A stretch of 64,000 nucleotides of DNA from JAMLHH01 sp035515235 (GTDB taxonomy: Bacteria; Bacteroidota; Bacteroidia; Chitinophagales; JADIYW01). Location: NCBI GenBank assembly GCA_035515235.1, contig DATJBS010000040.1, forward strand, positions 1 through 64,000, given 5' to 3'. Every line of letters begins with the position of its first letter. The first letter of the stretch is position 1. Below, in pieces: positions 43,875-53,179 of this stretch. A model generated the notes under the pieces. It had not been told where the DNA came from, made no database searches, and saw only the letters and a program-made list of their open reading frames with translations. The translations under genes were made by a program, and so were the position numbers.

Positions 43875-43903
43875 ATTAGAAGGTAAATAACACGAAAGCA
43901 AAA

Positions 43904-44683
43904 ATGACCGAAACCTCTTCATTAAAAGTAGTAAAATCAATATTGATTTCTCAACCAGCTCCAGAGAATGGCAGATCTCCTTTTTTTGATTTAGCATCAG
44001 ATTTTGATTTAAAGGTTGATTTTAGACCTTTTATTTATGTTGACGGAGTCAATTCAAAAGATTTTAGAAAATTCAAAATTTATATAGATCAGTTTCCATG
44101 CGTGATTTTCACCAGTAGGAATGCTATAGAGCAGTATTTTAGAATCTTGGAAGAAATGAGAATTAAAATCTCAGATAGCACCAAGTATTTCTGTATCAGT
44201 GAAGCGATTGCACTCTATTTGCAAAAATTCATTCAGTATAGAAAACGTAAAGTGTTTTTCGGAGATGGTAAAATTCCTAAACTAATAGAGATTCTTACTA
44301 AGCATAAAGATAAAACTGATGGTAAATTTCTTTTGCCGTGTTCAGATGTACGTGATCAAGGATTGATAGATATTCTAACGAATGCAAATATTGATTTCTC
44401 AGAAGCTACTATGTTTAAAACAGTGGCTAGTGACTTATCAGACTTGAGAGATATTAAATATGACGTGCTCGTTTTCTTTAGTCCTACGGGAATTCTTTCT
44501 CTTTTCAAAAACTTCCCTGACTTTGTACAAGACGATACAAGAATAGCCGTTTTTGGAAATACAACTGCTGAAGCTGCACGCGAAAAAGATCTTGTGGTGG
44601 ATATTATGGCGCCTACTCCAGAGCATCCTTCTATGGTTGGAGCGGTGAGAGCTTATATCGAACAATCCAACAAAATCAAATAA
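43904..44683 (+). CDS. hemD: Uroporphyrinogen-III synthase
   Basis: This 259-residue protein of the HEM4 fold closes and rearranges hydroxymethylbilane to uroporphyrinogen III. Visible family features are the start ISQPAPENGRSPFFDLA, CVIFTSRNAIEQYF, FLLPCSDVRDQGL, and VLVFFSPTGILSLF near the end, followed by IAVFGNTTAEAARE. Sequence in this family is poorly kept, but these points are typical. It is the last gene of the barrel-DUF4271-hemD unit, 29 bases after DUF4271. hemA, hemB and hemC are not in the window. Confidence 0.85.
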   Translation: MTETSSLKVVKSILISQPAPENGRSPFFDLASDFDLKVDFRPFIYVDGVNSKDFRKFKIYIDQFPCVIFTSRNAIEQYFRILEEMRIKISDSTKYFCISEAIALYLQKFIQYRKRKVFFGDGKIPKLIEILTKHKDKTDGKFLLPCSDVRDQGLIDILTNANIDFSEATMFKTVASDLSDLRDIKYDVLVFFSPTGILSLFKNFPDFVQDDTRIAVFGNTTAEAAREKDLVVDIMAPTPEHPSMVGAVRAYIEQSNKIK

Positions 44684-44729
44684 TTTGTATATCTTAAACG
44701 TTGATGACTTTTTACATCAGAGATAAAAG

Positions 44730-45716
44730 ATGATACAAGATTTAAAAAACAAATATTTATTGATGTGCTTTCTAGTCATTGGGCTGGTAGCATTTTCATT
44801 AGATATAAGTGCACAGACTTTTTTTAATAGTACACATATCTCTACTTGGCATCAGCAATTCGATCAGCCGGCTTTATCAGGTCAATCAGAAGGAATAAGA
44901 GCTTTTGCTACATACAGATATCAATGGATAGGAATTGAAGGTGCGCCATCTACAGTTTTTGCTGGAGCTGATATGAAATTACCGCTTAAAAATAGCAGTG
45001 GTGGTGTTTTTATCGCTCATGATAGAGTAGGAGCTACAGCTTTTACTTCAGCCCACATGACCTATGCATATTCTATTCCAATAAAAAAGAACTCTTTAAA
45101 TATTGGAGCTAAATTAGGCTTAGTCAATATGCAATTAGATGGTTCAAAACTAATTGCTCCTTCAGATAATATTGGAATAGAAGATCTGTTATTAAATTCT
45201 AGCAAATCATCTTCTATTAGACCGGAGTTAGGAATGGGAATAGCATTTAATCACCCAATCTTCCATGTTCAGCTTTATGTAAATAATATCGCTGATTTTA
45301 AATCCAAATTAGACGGAATTGATAATAAGTTTGATACATATTACGGAAGATATGCAGGACTTGGCGCAGGAGCCAAAATCGATATTAATGAAAAAATAAG
45401 TCTAGATCCTACAATTCTTTTGAGATCTGATTTTGTTAATTACCAATTTGACATATCTTTATCTGCAACTTTATTGAAAAAGTACTCTTTTGGAGTCGGA
45501 TCAAGAGGTTACAATAAAAAAAGTTTTGAATCGTTATTTTTTATAACTAATATTAAATTGCCAAAGGACATAGGTTTGATGTATAGTTTTGATTTGTCTT
45601 TGAATTCATTGCAAACAGTGAGTCACGGATCACACGAAATATCAATTCAGTACATTATTCCAAAGAAATATTTGACAAATAGAACGAAAATCATAAATCA
45701 TCCAAGATATCTCTAA
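44730..45716 (+). CDS. PorP/SprF-family type IX secretion membrane protein
   Basis: This 328-residue outer-membrane protein has a signal peptide ending near DISAQ (about 29). The mature start FFNSTHISTWHQQFDQPAL and the block YRYQWIGIEGAPSTVFAGAD are typical of PorP/SprF, where 'NPA..G', 'RNQW' and 'PKT' motifs occur. Alternating strands throughout suggest a barrel of about 14 strands. PorP/SprF proteins assist secretion or surface attachment of specific T9SS cargo such as SprB. The gene lies 112 bases upstream of gldK, as in many Bacteroidota. No SprB-like adhesin is in view. Confidence 0.85.
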   Translation: MIQDLKNKYLLMCFLVIGLVAFSLDISAQTFFNSTHISTWHQQFDQPALSGQSEGIRAFATYRYQWIGIEGAPSTVFAGADMKLPLKNSSGGVFIAHDRVGATAFTSAHMTYAYSIPIKKNSLNIGAKLGLVNMQLDGSKLIAPSDNIGIEDLLLNSSKSSSIRPELGMGIAFNHPIFHVQLYVNNIADFKSKLDGIDNKFDTYYGRYAGLGAGAKIDINEKISLDPTILLRSDFVNYQFDISLSATLLKKYSFGVGSRGYNKKSFESLFFITNIKLPKDIGLMYSFDLSLNSLQTVSHGSHEISIQYIIPKKYLTNRTKIINHPRYL

Positions 45717-45828
45717 AAATTTTGTTAAAGATTTTTTGATAAAGTTATATTCAGTTAAAATTTTCTATAACTTCGTCTTTTGTCTAAATTACACAAGAAA
45801 CCAAATACAAAGATAAAGAACCAGAACG

Positions 45829-47106
45829 ATGAATAAATCGAAATTTTCACTTATTGCCTTGTTATCATTGATCGCATTGGCAGGCTGTAACAAAAAAAGT
45901 GGCCTTGATGGTCAGCTTGTTGGTGCTACTGACAGACCAAAATGGGATAGTGAGATGATGCCTTATGGTATGGTATATGTGCCTTCAGGTACTTTTCATA
46001 CAGGTTCATCTGATCAAGACATCGTTTATTCATTGCAAGCAGCAAGTAAGCAAATCTCTATTGTTGGGTTCTTTATGGACGAAACCGAGATTACAAATAA
46101 CGAATACAGACAATTTACTGATTGGGTAAGAGACTCTATCGCTCATAAAATGATCGGTGGAGAACATTTAACTGATGGTGAAGGTGGCGAACAAAACATT
46201 AATTGGGATTACCCAATTGATTGGTCTCCTGATGGCGAAGACGCTCAAGTAGTAGAAGAAATGTTCTACAAGCCTGAAGATAGATTATTTGGAAGAAGAG
46301 AAATTGATCCATCAAAATTGAGCTACGAGTATCTTTGGGTAAAGTGGAGAGAAATGGCGATGGCTGAAAATAAAGGCAAACCAAGATCTTCTTTTATTGA
46401 GAGAAAAACGATTACTATCTGGCCTGATGAAAATGCATGGATTAGAGATTTTACATACTCATATAATGAGCCAATGACTAGATCTTATTATACTCACCCT
46501 GCTTATGATGAGTATCCGGTAGTAGGAGTTTCTTGGGATCAAGCTAATGCATTTGCATATTGGAGAACATCTCTTTGGACTTCATTCAAAATGAAAAAAG
46601 GAGAAGCATTCCCTGAAGAGTTTAGATTACCATTTGAGCATGAGTGGGAATATGCTGCAAGAGGAGGAAGACAAATGTCTCCATATCCTTGGGGTGGTCC
46701 TTATATTAGAAATACAAAAGGTTGTTTGTTAGCTAACTTCAAACCTGGTCGTGGTTCTTATCAAGAAGATGGTGGTTTCTATACAGTTCCTGCAAAATCT
46801 TATTGGCCTAATGATTACGGTCTTTATAACATGTCTGGTAACGTAGCAGAATGGACTTTATCATCTTTTGCAGAAAATTCTTATGCTTTCATGCACGATA
46901 TGAATCCAGATATACGTTATGATGCTAAAGAAGATGATCCTTCAACTTTAAAAAGAAAAGTTGTTCGTGGTGGTTCTTGGAAAGATATTGCTTACTTCTT
47001 ACAAACAAGTACAAGAAGTTGGGAGTACCAAGACACTTCAAAATCTTATATAGGATTCAGAAACGTGATGCCTTTTATGGGTAGATCAATGAATGACTTC
47101 AGATAA
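45829..47106 (+). CDS. gldK: Gliding motility / T9SS lipoprotein GldK
   Basis: This 425-residue outer-membrane lipoprotein forms a ring with GldN in the T9SS trans-envelope core. The lipobox cysteine is Cys20 in ALAGCNKK. The body is an FGE/sulfatase-modifying-factor fold: YVPSGTFHTGSSDQD, FFMDETEITNNEYRQF, VVGVSWDQANAFAYW, RLPFEHEWEYAARGG and SGNVAEWTLSSFA. It is followed by gldL after 52 bases and is the first gene of gldKLMN. Catalytic FGE cysteines are not expected in GldK and I see none of the typical ones. Confidence 0.95.
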   Translation: MNKSKFSLIALLSLIALAGCNKKSGLDGQLVGATDRPKWDSEMMPYGMVYVPSGTFHTGSSDQDIVYSLQAASKQISIVGFFMDETEITNNEYRQFTDWVRDSIAHKMIGGEHLTDGEGGEQNINWDYPIDWSPDGEDAQVVEEMFYKPEDRLFGRREIDPSKLSYEYLWVKWREMAMAENKGKPRSSFIERKTITIWPDENAWIRDFTYSYNEPMTRSYYTHPAYDEYPVVGVSWDQANAFAYWRTSLWTSFKMKKGEAFPEEFRLPFEHEWEYAARGGRQMSPYPWGGPYIRNTKGCLLANFKPGRGSYQEDGGFYTVPAKSYWPNDYGLYNMSGNVAEWTLSSFAENSYAFMHDMNPDIRYDAKEDDPSTLKRKVVRGGSWKDIAYFLQTSTRSWEYQDTSKSYIGFRNVMPFMGRSMNDFR

Positions 47107-47158
47107 AACATTAATCAATAACAAAAATCATTAAAAACCAACTACAAACAATTATTTT

Positions 47159-47710
47159 ATGGCTTCAATCTTCAAAACAAAAGGATTCAAATATGCTAAA
47201 AACCTACTTTTTGGAGTAGGAGCATCAGTCGTTATTATCGGTGCATGGGGTAAATTGACTCACCAACCATGGGCTAACTTTGCATTGACTTTAGGTCTAA
47301 TGACAGAGGCTATTATTTTCGCTATATCAGGACTTATTCCACCAGAAAGTGATTACTACTGGGAAAAATTATATCCAGGTCTTGAATCTCCAGAAGGTGG
47401 TATTCAAGGAGTAGTTCCTCAATCAGTAGGAGCATCAAGAGGTCCTGCAGGAAGTGGATCTACAGCAGCTTTGGATAAAATGTTAGATGAAGCTAAAGTT
47501 GACCAAGCATCTATCAATAGATTAGGTGACAACTTGAAAAAATTGAGCGATAACGTATCTTCTTTAACAAATGTAGCAAATGCTCAAGTTGCAACTGATC
47601 AGTTCGCAGCTCAAGCTAAACAAGCTACTGACGCTATGACAGCTCTATCTAAAAACCTTGATAACCTTAATAAGGTATATGGTAATATGTTGAATGCTAT
47701 GAAATCATAG
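47159..47710 (+). CDS. gldL: T9SS motor protein GldL
   Basis: This 183-residue inner-membrane subunit converts proton motive force into motion together with GldM. Two helices lie near the N-terminus (about 14-32 and 40-60), with a conserved membrane glutamate, Glu50 in GLMTEAIIFAISG. This corresponds by position to the functionally critical glutamate of Flavobacterium GldL. The cytoplasmic tail is helical and repetitive, with SSLTNVANAQVA and LSKNLDNLNK. It is somewhat shorter than the Flavobacterium protein (about 215). Confidence 0.94.
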   Translation: MASIFKTKGFKYAKNLLFGVGASVVIIGAWGKLTHQPWANFALTLGLMTEAIIFAISGLIPPESDYYWEKLYPGLESPEGGIQGVVPQSVGASRGPAGSGSTAALDKMLDEAKVDQASINRLGDNLKKLSDNVSSLTNVANAQVATDQFAAQAKQATDAMTALSKNLDNLNKVYGNMLNAMKS

Positions 47711-47754
47711 TTGTTTCGTTTTAACTTTTTAAAAATCTAAAACGAAAATATAAT

Positions 47755-49383
47755 ATGGCAATACCTAAGGAAAACCGGCAACAAATGATCAACATGATGT
47801 ATATCGTGTTGACTGCAATGTTAGCTTTGAACGTATCAGCAGAACTTTTAAACGCGTTCTCTCTCATCAATAAAAGTTTAGTAAAATCTTCTGAGACTCT
47901 TGATAAAAGAACAGCAGGAATTTACAGCACTTTTGCAGAGAAAAGAGTGAAAGAAAATGCAAACGAAAGATTGAAGCTTTACGAATCAAAAGCATTAAAA
48001 GTAAAAACAATCTCTGAAGATGTACAACAGTATATCGATCAAACCATCAACGATTTAATAGAACAAGGTGGTGGACCAGCAGAAGAATTTGGTGGGGATA
48101 TGAAAAAAAGAGATGATGTTGATTTATCTACAAGATTATTAGTAGAAGGAACAGAAAAAGGAAATGTAACAGGTGGTAGAGGTTATGTTTTGCAAAAGAA
48201 ATTAGAAGATGCATTATCTCAACTAATAGGTCTTGCAGATACAGCTGATGTCGAAATCATTACTAAAAACTGGCCTTTTAACACTGAGATTACTAATGGT
48301 CAAGTGAAAATTCTTGCAAATCAAGCTCCTACAAAAGCAAACGAAAGAAACCCTATCGCTAATCCAGCAAATGATTGGGTAAGAGAAAGTTTCGCTCAAA
48401 TTCCTGCAATTGCATCTCAAACGATGTTGACTAAATTTAAATCAGACATGAAAGGTATCGAAGCTGATATGTCTGCATATATGTTAGCAAAAGTTGGACA
48501 AGCTGAGCAGTTGAAAGAAGATGAGATTGTATTCGATAAATTCCAAGCTAAAATTGTAGCACCTACATCTTATGTGATGTTAGGAGAAACTTTTGAAGCA
48601 GAAATTTTCTTGGCTGCATTTAACTCTAGAACTAATAACGTTTCTATTTCAGTAAATGGTGGTTCATTACCAGTAAACTCTGATGGAGTAGGTACATTCA
48701 AACGTGCTGCATCTTCAGTGGGTGAATTCCAACTTAATGGATCTATTAGTGTAAAAAATGAAAGAACAGGAACTTCTAATTCCTACAAATTACCTGAATA
48801 TAAATATACTGTAGCAGCTCCGTTTGCAACTGTATCTCCTACTAAAATGAATGTATTCTACATTGGAGTTGAAAACCCGATAGAAGTTTCAGCAGCAGGT
48901 GTAAGAGCACAAGATTTAGGTGTAACTATCTCTGGAGGTTCTATCTCTGGAAGCGGTGGTAACTATGTAGTGAACGTATCTACAGCAGGTAAAGCATCTG
49001 TGAATGTTGCAGCTAAAGGAAAGACAATCACTTCTAGAGAATTTAGAGTGAAAATGATTCCTGACCCAGTTGCTTCTGTTGGTGGTAAAAAAGGTGGACG
49101 TATGAATGCTGCTGAAATGCGTGTTCAAAATGGTTTATCTGCAGTACTAGAAAATTTTGACTTTGATGCAAGATTTGAAGTATTGTCTTATCAAGTAACA
49201 TTTGTACCAAAACGTCAAGATCCAGTTTCAGCTGTTTGTAACGGTGCATACTTTAACTCACAAGTTCAATCTTTCCAAAAAGAGATGAAACCAGGAGATT
49301 CTGTATATTTTGAAGAAATCAGAGTGAAAGGTCCAGATGGTAAAACACGTCCAATCCCTGGTATCGTATTTACACTGATCTAA
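47755..49383 (+). CDS. gldM: T9SS motor protein GldM
   Basis: This 542-residue protein has one N-terminal membrane helix (about 11-33, MINMMYIVLTAMLALNVSA), preceded by PKENRQQ with the conserved arginine (Arg8). A long periplasmic part of several beta-rich domains reaches the GldK/GldN ring. GldM dimers sit inside the GldL pentamer and rotate or twist under proton flow. Domain-level features include RLLVEGTEKGNVTG and the C-terminal GKTRPIPGIVFTL. Length is near the usual 510-550. It is 44 bases after gldL and 20 bases before gldN. Confidence 0.94.
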   Translation: MAIPKENRQQMINMMYIVLTAMLALNVSAELLNAFSLINKSLVKSSETLDKRTAGIYSTFAEKRVKENANERLKLYESKALKVKTISEDVQQYIDQTINDLIEQGGGPAEEFGGDMKKRDDVDLSTRLLVEGTEKGNVTGGRGYVLQKKLEDALSQLIGLADTADVEIITKNWPFNTEITNGQVKILANQAPTKANERNPIANPANDWVRESFAQIPAIASQTMLTKFKSDMKGIEADMSAYMLAKVGQAEQLKEDEIVFDKFQAKIVAPTSYVMLGETFEAEIFLAAFNSRTNNVSISVNGGSLPVNSDGVGTFKRAASSVGEFQLNGSISVKNERTGTSNSYKLPEYKYTVAAPFATVSPTKMNVFYIGVENPIEVSAAGVRAQDLGVTISGGSISGSGGNYVVNVSTAGKASVNVAAKGKTITSREFRVKMIPDPVASVGGKKGGRMNAAEMRVQNGLSAVLENFDFDARFEVLSYQVTFVPKRQDPVSAVCNGAYFNSQVQSFQKEMKPGDSVYFEEIRVKGPDGKTRPIPGIVFTLI

Positions 49384-49403
49384 TATTTAGAAAAAAAACA
49401 TAA

Positions 49404-50297
49404 ATGAAAAGCACTTTTTTAAAATCTATATTCCCAGTAGCATTTGGCTTAGTATGTACTATAGATGCTATGGCTCAACAACCTACAATGGAGGTCGTTG
49501 ATGCTTCAGCAAATACTACAACAACTGAACCTCAGCAAACTGAGTTACAAGTCTTACCATGGTCTCAAGAGGTTACTGGTCAAAGAATTGCTTTAGATCC
49601 TGTATATATCAGAGAAGCTGATGTGTTTTGGAAAAAGGAATTATGGAGAGTAATAGATACTAGAGAGAAGTTGAACTTGCCTTTTACTTATCCTAAAAAT
49701 CCACTCATCAACATCTTATTAGATGCAGTGAAGTCTGGAGATGTACCGGTGTTTGGTGCAAATGATGATGAGTTTAATAATCCAATCGATCCTGAAGATG
49801 CTTTGGCTTTAACAGGTTCAAGTGCAGATACGGTTTATGTTCCCGATGCAATGAATCCCGACATTTTAATACCAACTGTTATTACTAAGGATTTTAACTA
49901 TGAGAATGTTAAACAGTTTCGTTTAAAAGAAGTTTGGTATTTCAATAAGCAGACTTCTACTCTACAAGTGACCATTCAAGGAATTGCTCCAATTATGGAT
50001 GACTATAGTGAAGAAGGTGTTTTTAGAGGAACTAAAGCTTTGTTTTGGGTATTTATGCCTAATCTAAGAAGTACTTTAGTAAAAACAGAAGCATTTAATC
50101 CTTTCCCTGATGGCGTTAGATTGACTTGGGATGATATATTCACTCAAAGACTATTTAGTTCAGTGGTTTATAAAGAAGACAATGTTAGAGATGAGCGTAT
50201 CAAAGACGTATATGAAGATCCAATAGATCAGTTATACGAATCTGAGCGTATTAAATCTAAGATTTTCAACTTCGAACATGACCTTTGGGAATATTAA
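49404..50297 (+). CDS. gldN: T9SS ring protein GldN
   Basis: This 297-residue exported protein (signal peptide ending near DAMAQ) is the partner of GldK in the periplasmic ring. Recognisable segments are DPVYIREADVFWKKELWRVIDTREKLN (shown by its ends), NYENVKQFRLKEVWYF and WVFMPNLRS. It lacks a second gldN copy such as the gldO of Flavobacterium. A strong terminator follows 11 bases after the stop, so gldKLMN ends here and the next two genes are a separate unit. Confidence 0.94.
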   Translation: MKSTFLKSIFPVAFGLVCTIDAMAQQPTMEVVDASANTTTTEPQQTELQVLPWSQEVTGQRIALDPVYIREADVFWKKELWRVIDTREKLNLPFTYPKNPLINILLDAVKSGDVPVFGANDDEFNNPIDPEDALALTGSSADTVYVPDAMNPDILIPTVITKDFNYENVKQFRLKEVWYFNKQTSTLQVTIQGIAPIMDDYSEEGVFRGTKALFWVFMPNLRSTLVKTEAFNPFPDGVRLTWDDIFTQRLFSSVVYKEDNVRDERIKDVYEDPIDQLYESERIKSKIFNFEHDLWEY

Positions 50298-50307
50298 TAA
50301 AATACAG

Positions 50308-50337
50308 AAGCGACTCAAAAGAGTCGCTTTTTTTTTC
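50308..50337 (+). terminator. Terminator after gldN
   Basis: AAGCGACTC, loop AAAA, GAGTCGCTT, then eight T. The nine-pair perfect stem with T-run is a textbook intrinsic terminator and closes the gldKLMN transcript. Confidence 0.9.
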
Positions 50338-50387
50338 TAATTTTTTAAGTTTACCTTCATTAAATTACTTCTTTCTAGATAATTAAT

Positions 50388-50627
50388 ATGATACCATCTA
50401 CACCAAACGAACAAGTAACTTTTCTTAAATACTTATTACAACCACGACCTATAGTTGACTTTTTTAGAGCCATACTTTATATTCTGTTTGCAATTTTAAT
50501 GTTTATGATTCCCAACTTTCTAGAAGATTTGCCTTTCTATAAATATTTATTTTGTGTTTCAGCTGTTTTGTATGGTGGCTACAGAATGTACCGTATTTAT
50601 GCAGATTATAAACGCTTGTATAAATGA
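50388..50627 (+). CDS. Small two-helix membrane protein, function unknown
   Basis: This 79-residue protein has two hydrophobic helices (about 24-44 and 50-67) separated by the short loop EDLPFYK and ends with a basic, Tyr-rich tail (YRMYRIYADYKRLYK) that should lie in the cytoplasm. I know no family by name. The gene overlaps the PstS-like lipoprotein by four bases (ATGA), so both are translated together. From memory, similar small protein plus PstS-like pairs follow ExbD genes in other Bacteroidota; here they follow the T9SS motor genes. Confidence 0.7.
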   Translation: MIPSTPNEQVTFLKYLLQPRPIVDFFRAILYILFAILMFMIPNFLEDLPFYKYLFCVSAVLYGGYRMYRIYADYKRLYK

Positions 50628-51532
50628 GAGTAAAGTGTTTTATAATACCTTTCTTACTACTGATATTATCTTGTAAAAGTGAGAGTAATGTTGCTGATAA
50701 AAGGACTTATGATCTTGACCACATTAATATTAAAGAAATTAAAGTGCATGCTGATCAGCATGCTAAATCTTTATTGGATCAATTGGGTATAGTTTACAGC
50801 GCTCATTTTCCTAATGCTTCTGTGAATGCCACTTATGAAAATGATGATGCTGTAATGGAAGCTATGCTGAAGGATAGTATTAGATTGGTAGTATTAATGC
50901 GCGAACCTACTCTTTATGAAATTGATCAGTTAAAGATATTACATCAAGCCAAACCCTTATACTATACATTTGCATACAATGCTATTGCTTTAGTAAAGGA
51001 TGATTCAAATACAAACACGGTGATTGATTCTTTAGATTTAGTGAGTCAATTAAATCAAGGAAAGGATGTTTTTGTTACTACTACTGAACATGTAGATTTG
51101 TTTCAATTGCTTCTGAAAAAGTTAGATATACAAGGATCTAAGCATCCATTAAAAACAGTAAATACTGTTGATGAGTTGCAACAGTATCTAAAAGTCAATA
51201 AAGACCATATAGGGATTTTACCTTTTTCATTAGTGAGCGATCAATATGATCCAGAAGCTCAGGTGCTTACTAAAAAGTTTAGATGGCTTGGGATTCAAAA
51301 CTCCGAAAAAGATACTATTTACCCTTCTCAGTCTACAATATTCACTAAAGAATGGCCTTTAGTTATCCCTTATTCTATTATGTATTGTAATTTATCTAGT
51401 GAAGATGGTGTAGGATTTGTAAAATTTATACATACAAAACCTGCTATGCGTCTTATTCTGAAAGCTGGGTTAATTCCTTTCACAATGCCTGATAGAGATA
51501 TCAAAATAGAACCTCAATCTTTTAATTTATAA
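50624..51532 (+). CDS. PstS-like substrate-binding lipoprotein
   Basis: This 302-residue lipoprotein (lipobox LILSC, Cys17) is related to phosphate ABC-transporter binding proteins (PBP-like). Visible family features are FPNASVNATYENDDAVMEAMLKDSI, KPLYYTFAYNAIALV, and the closing FVKFIHTKPAMRLILKAGLIP, each given here in part. The residues that bind phosphate in PstS (Ser/Thr-Gly loops) are not evident, and no PstABC is adjacent. It may bind another ligand or be structural. It shares the transcript of the small membrane protein. Confidence 0.72.
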   Translation: MRVKCFIIPFLLLILSCKSESNVADKRTYDLDHINIKEIKVHADQHAKSLLDQLGIVYSAHFPNASVNATYENDDAVMEAMLKDSIRLVVLMREPTLYEIDQLKILHQAKPLYYTFAYNAIALVKDDSNTNTVIDSLDLVSQLNQGKDVFVTTTEHVDLFQLLLKKLDIQGSKHPLKTVNTVDELQQYLKVNKDHIGILPFSLVSDQYDPEAQVLTKKFRWLGIQNSEKDTIYPSQSTIFTKEWPLVIPYSIMYCNLSSEDGVGFVKFIHTKPAMRLILKAGLIPFTMPDRDIKIEPQSFNL

Positions 51533-51547
51533 GAAAACATTAAGTAT

Positions 51548-51583
51548 TTCAATAGCTTACACTGATGAGCATAAGCTATTGAA
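51548..51583. terminator. Bidirectional hairpin between the PstS-like gene and proS
   Basis: TTCAATAGCTTA (51548-51559) and TAAGCTATTGAA (51572-51583) form a perfect 12-bp stem with a twelve-base loop. A/T-rich flanks on both sides suit both convergent genes, although U-tracts are short. Confidence 0.65.
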
Positions 51584-51590
51584 TATATTT

Positions 51591-53069
51591 TTAGTAAGCT
51601 CTAGCGAATAGAACTCTTTGATTAGATGGCTCTCCGGTAAGGATACATTTACCATCTTCTAGTGGATTATCTAATGGAATACAACGAATTGTAGCTTTAG
51701 ATAATTCTTTAATTTTATCTTCTGTTTCTGGAGTTCCATCCCAATGTGCTGAAATGAATCCGCCTTTTTCATCTAAAAGTTGAGTAAATTCTTCCCAGTT
51801 ATTAGCTTCTGTGATATGGTTGTCTCTAAAAGTTAAAGCTTTTTGGTACATATCGTTTTGAATTTCTTCTAAAAGATTTTCTAAAGTATTTTCAATTCCA
51901 TCTAATGGAAGCAAGTTTTTCACTTTTGTATCTCTTCTAGCTACTTCTACTACACCATTTGCTAAATCTCGAGGACCAATAACTACTCTTAATGGATAGC
52001 CTTTCAATTCGTATTCAGCAAACTTAAATCCTGGACGTTTTGTTTCATCATCATCCACTTTTACTCTTATACCTTTAGCTTTTAATGCAGAAAATATTTC
52101 ATTCGCTGTATTTTTCAAAGCATCGGTTTCTTCTTGCTTTTTAGATATAAATGGAATGATGACCACCTGGAAAGGAGCAAGCTTTGGAGGCATTATAAGT
52201 CCTTGGTCATCTGAATGAGCCATGATTAATGCACCAATTAATCTTGTAGAAACTCCCCATGAAGTTGCCCATACATATTCATCACGACCTTCTTTATTAG
52301 TGAATTTTACATCAAAAGCTTTAGCGAAATTTTGACCTAAAAAGTGTGAAGTTCCTGCTTGAAGAGCTTTCCCATCTTGCATCAAAGCTTCTATGCAATA
52401 AGTGTCAATTGCTCCTGCAAATCTTTCGTTGGGAGATTTAATCCCTCTTATAACGGGCAAAGCAAGCCATTCTTCAGCAAATTGTGCATATACTTCTAGC
52501 ATTGTTTCTGCTTCTTGTATCGCTTCTTGTGAAGTACCATGAGCAGTATGTCCTTCTTGCCAAAGAAATTCAGCTGTACGTAAGAATAATCTTGTACGCA
52601 TTTCCCATCTGACAACATTCGCCCATTGGTTCACTAAAATTGGAAGATCTCTCCAAGATTGAATCCAAGTCTTGTAAGTATTCCATATAATTGTTTCTGA
52701 TGTAGGTCTAACTATTAATTCTTCCTCCAATTTCGCATCAGGATCTACTATAATTCCTCCGCCGTCAGGGTCGTTTTTTAATCTATAATGGGTGACTACT
52801 GCACACTCTTTGGCAAAGCCTTCAACATGCGCTGCCTCTTTACTTAAAAAACTTTTTGGGATAAATAATGGGAAATAGGCGTTAACATGACCTGTTTCTT
52901 TAAATCTTCTGTCTAATACATCTCTAATGTTTTCCCATAACGCAAAACCATATGGCTTTATAACCATACATCCTCTTACTGCAGAATAGTCAGCAAGACC
53001 GCCTTTTAGTACTAAATCGTTGTACCATTGGGAGTAATCCTCACTTCTGCTTGTTATTTCTTTGCTCAT
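51591..53069 (-). CDS. proS: Proline-tRNA ligase, archaeal/eukaryotic-like type
   Basis: This 492-residue class II aminoacyl-tRNA synthetase lacks the editing insertion of bacterial-type ProRS and is the type 3 form seen in many Bacteroidota. Class II motifs are LIVRPTSETIIWNTYKTW (motif 2 region with the Arg), RTRLFLRTAEFLWQEGHTAH and TSWGVSTRLIGALIM (motif 3). The anticodon-binding domain follows (VVIIPFISKKQEE and later), with a short C-terminal domain ending RVLFARAY. The minus-strand TATCTTTG at 53131-53138 is a promoter candidate. Confidence 0.95.
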   Translation of the reverse strand: MSKEITSRSEDYSQWYNDLVLKGGLADYSAVRGCMVIKPYGFALWENIRDVLDRRFKETGHVNAYFPLFIPKSFLSKEAAHVEGFAKECAVVTHYRLKNDPDGGGIIVDPDAKLEEELIVRPTSETIIWNTYKTWIQSWRDLPILVNQWANVVRWEMRTRLFLRTAEFLWQEGHTAHGTSQEAIQEAETMLEVYAQFAEEWLALPVIRGIKSPNERFAGAIDTYCIEALMQDGKALQAGTSHFLGQNFAKAFDVKFTNKEGRDEYVWATSWGVSTRLIGALIMAHSDDQGLIMPPKLAPFQVVIIPFISKKQEETDALKNTANEIFSALKAKGIRVKVDDDETKRPGFKFAEYELKGYPLRVVIGPRDLANGVVEVARRDTKVKNLLPLDGIENTLENLLEEIQNDMYQKALTFRDNHITEANNWEEFTQLLDEKGGFISAHWDGTPETEDKIKELSKATIRCIPLDNPLEDGKCILTGEPSNQRVLFARAY

Positions 53070-53130
53070 GCTAAGTTTGGTATATTTTTTGAACTTTTAA
53101 ACGTGTAAATTCATTATATTAATATGAGTG

Positions 53131-53138
53131 CAAAGATA
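53131..53138 (-). promoter_or_regulatory. Candidate -7 element for proS
   Basis: TATCTTTG on the minus strand, followed by CACTC, matches TAnnTTTG. It would give a leader of about 55 bases before the ATG at 53069. No clear TTTG -33 box is visible at the right distance. Confidence 0.4.
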
Positions 53139-53179
53139 GTATTTAATTATCCTACACTTATGTATCTAAATCTGTTGAA

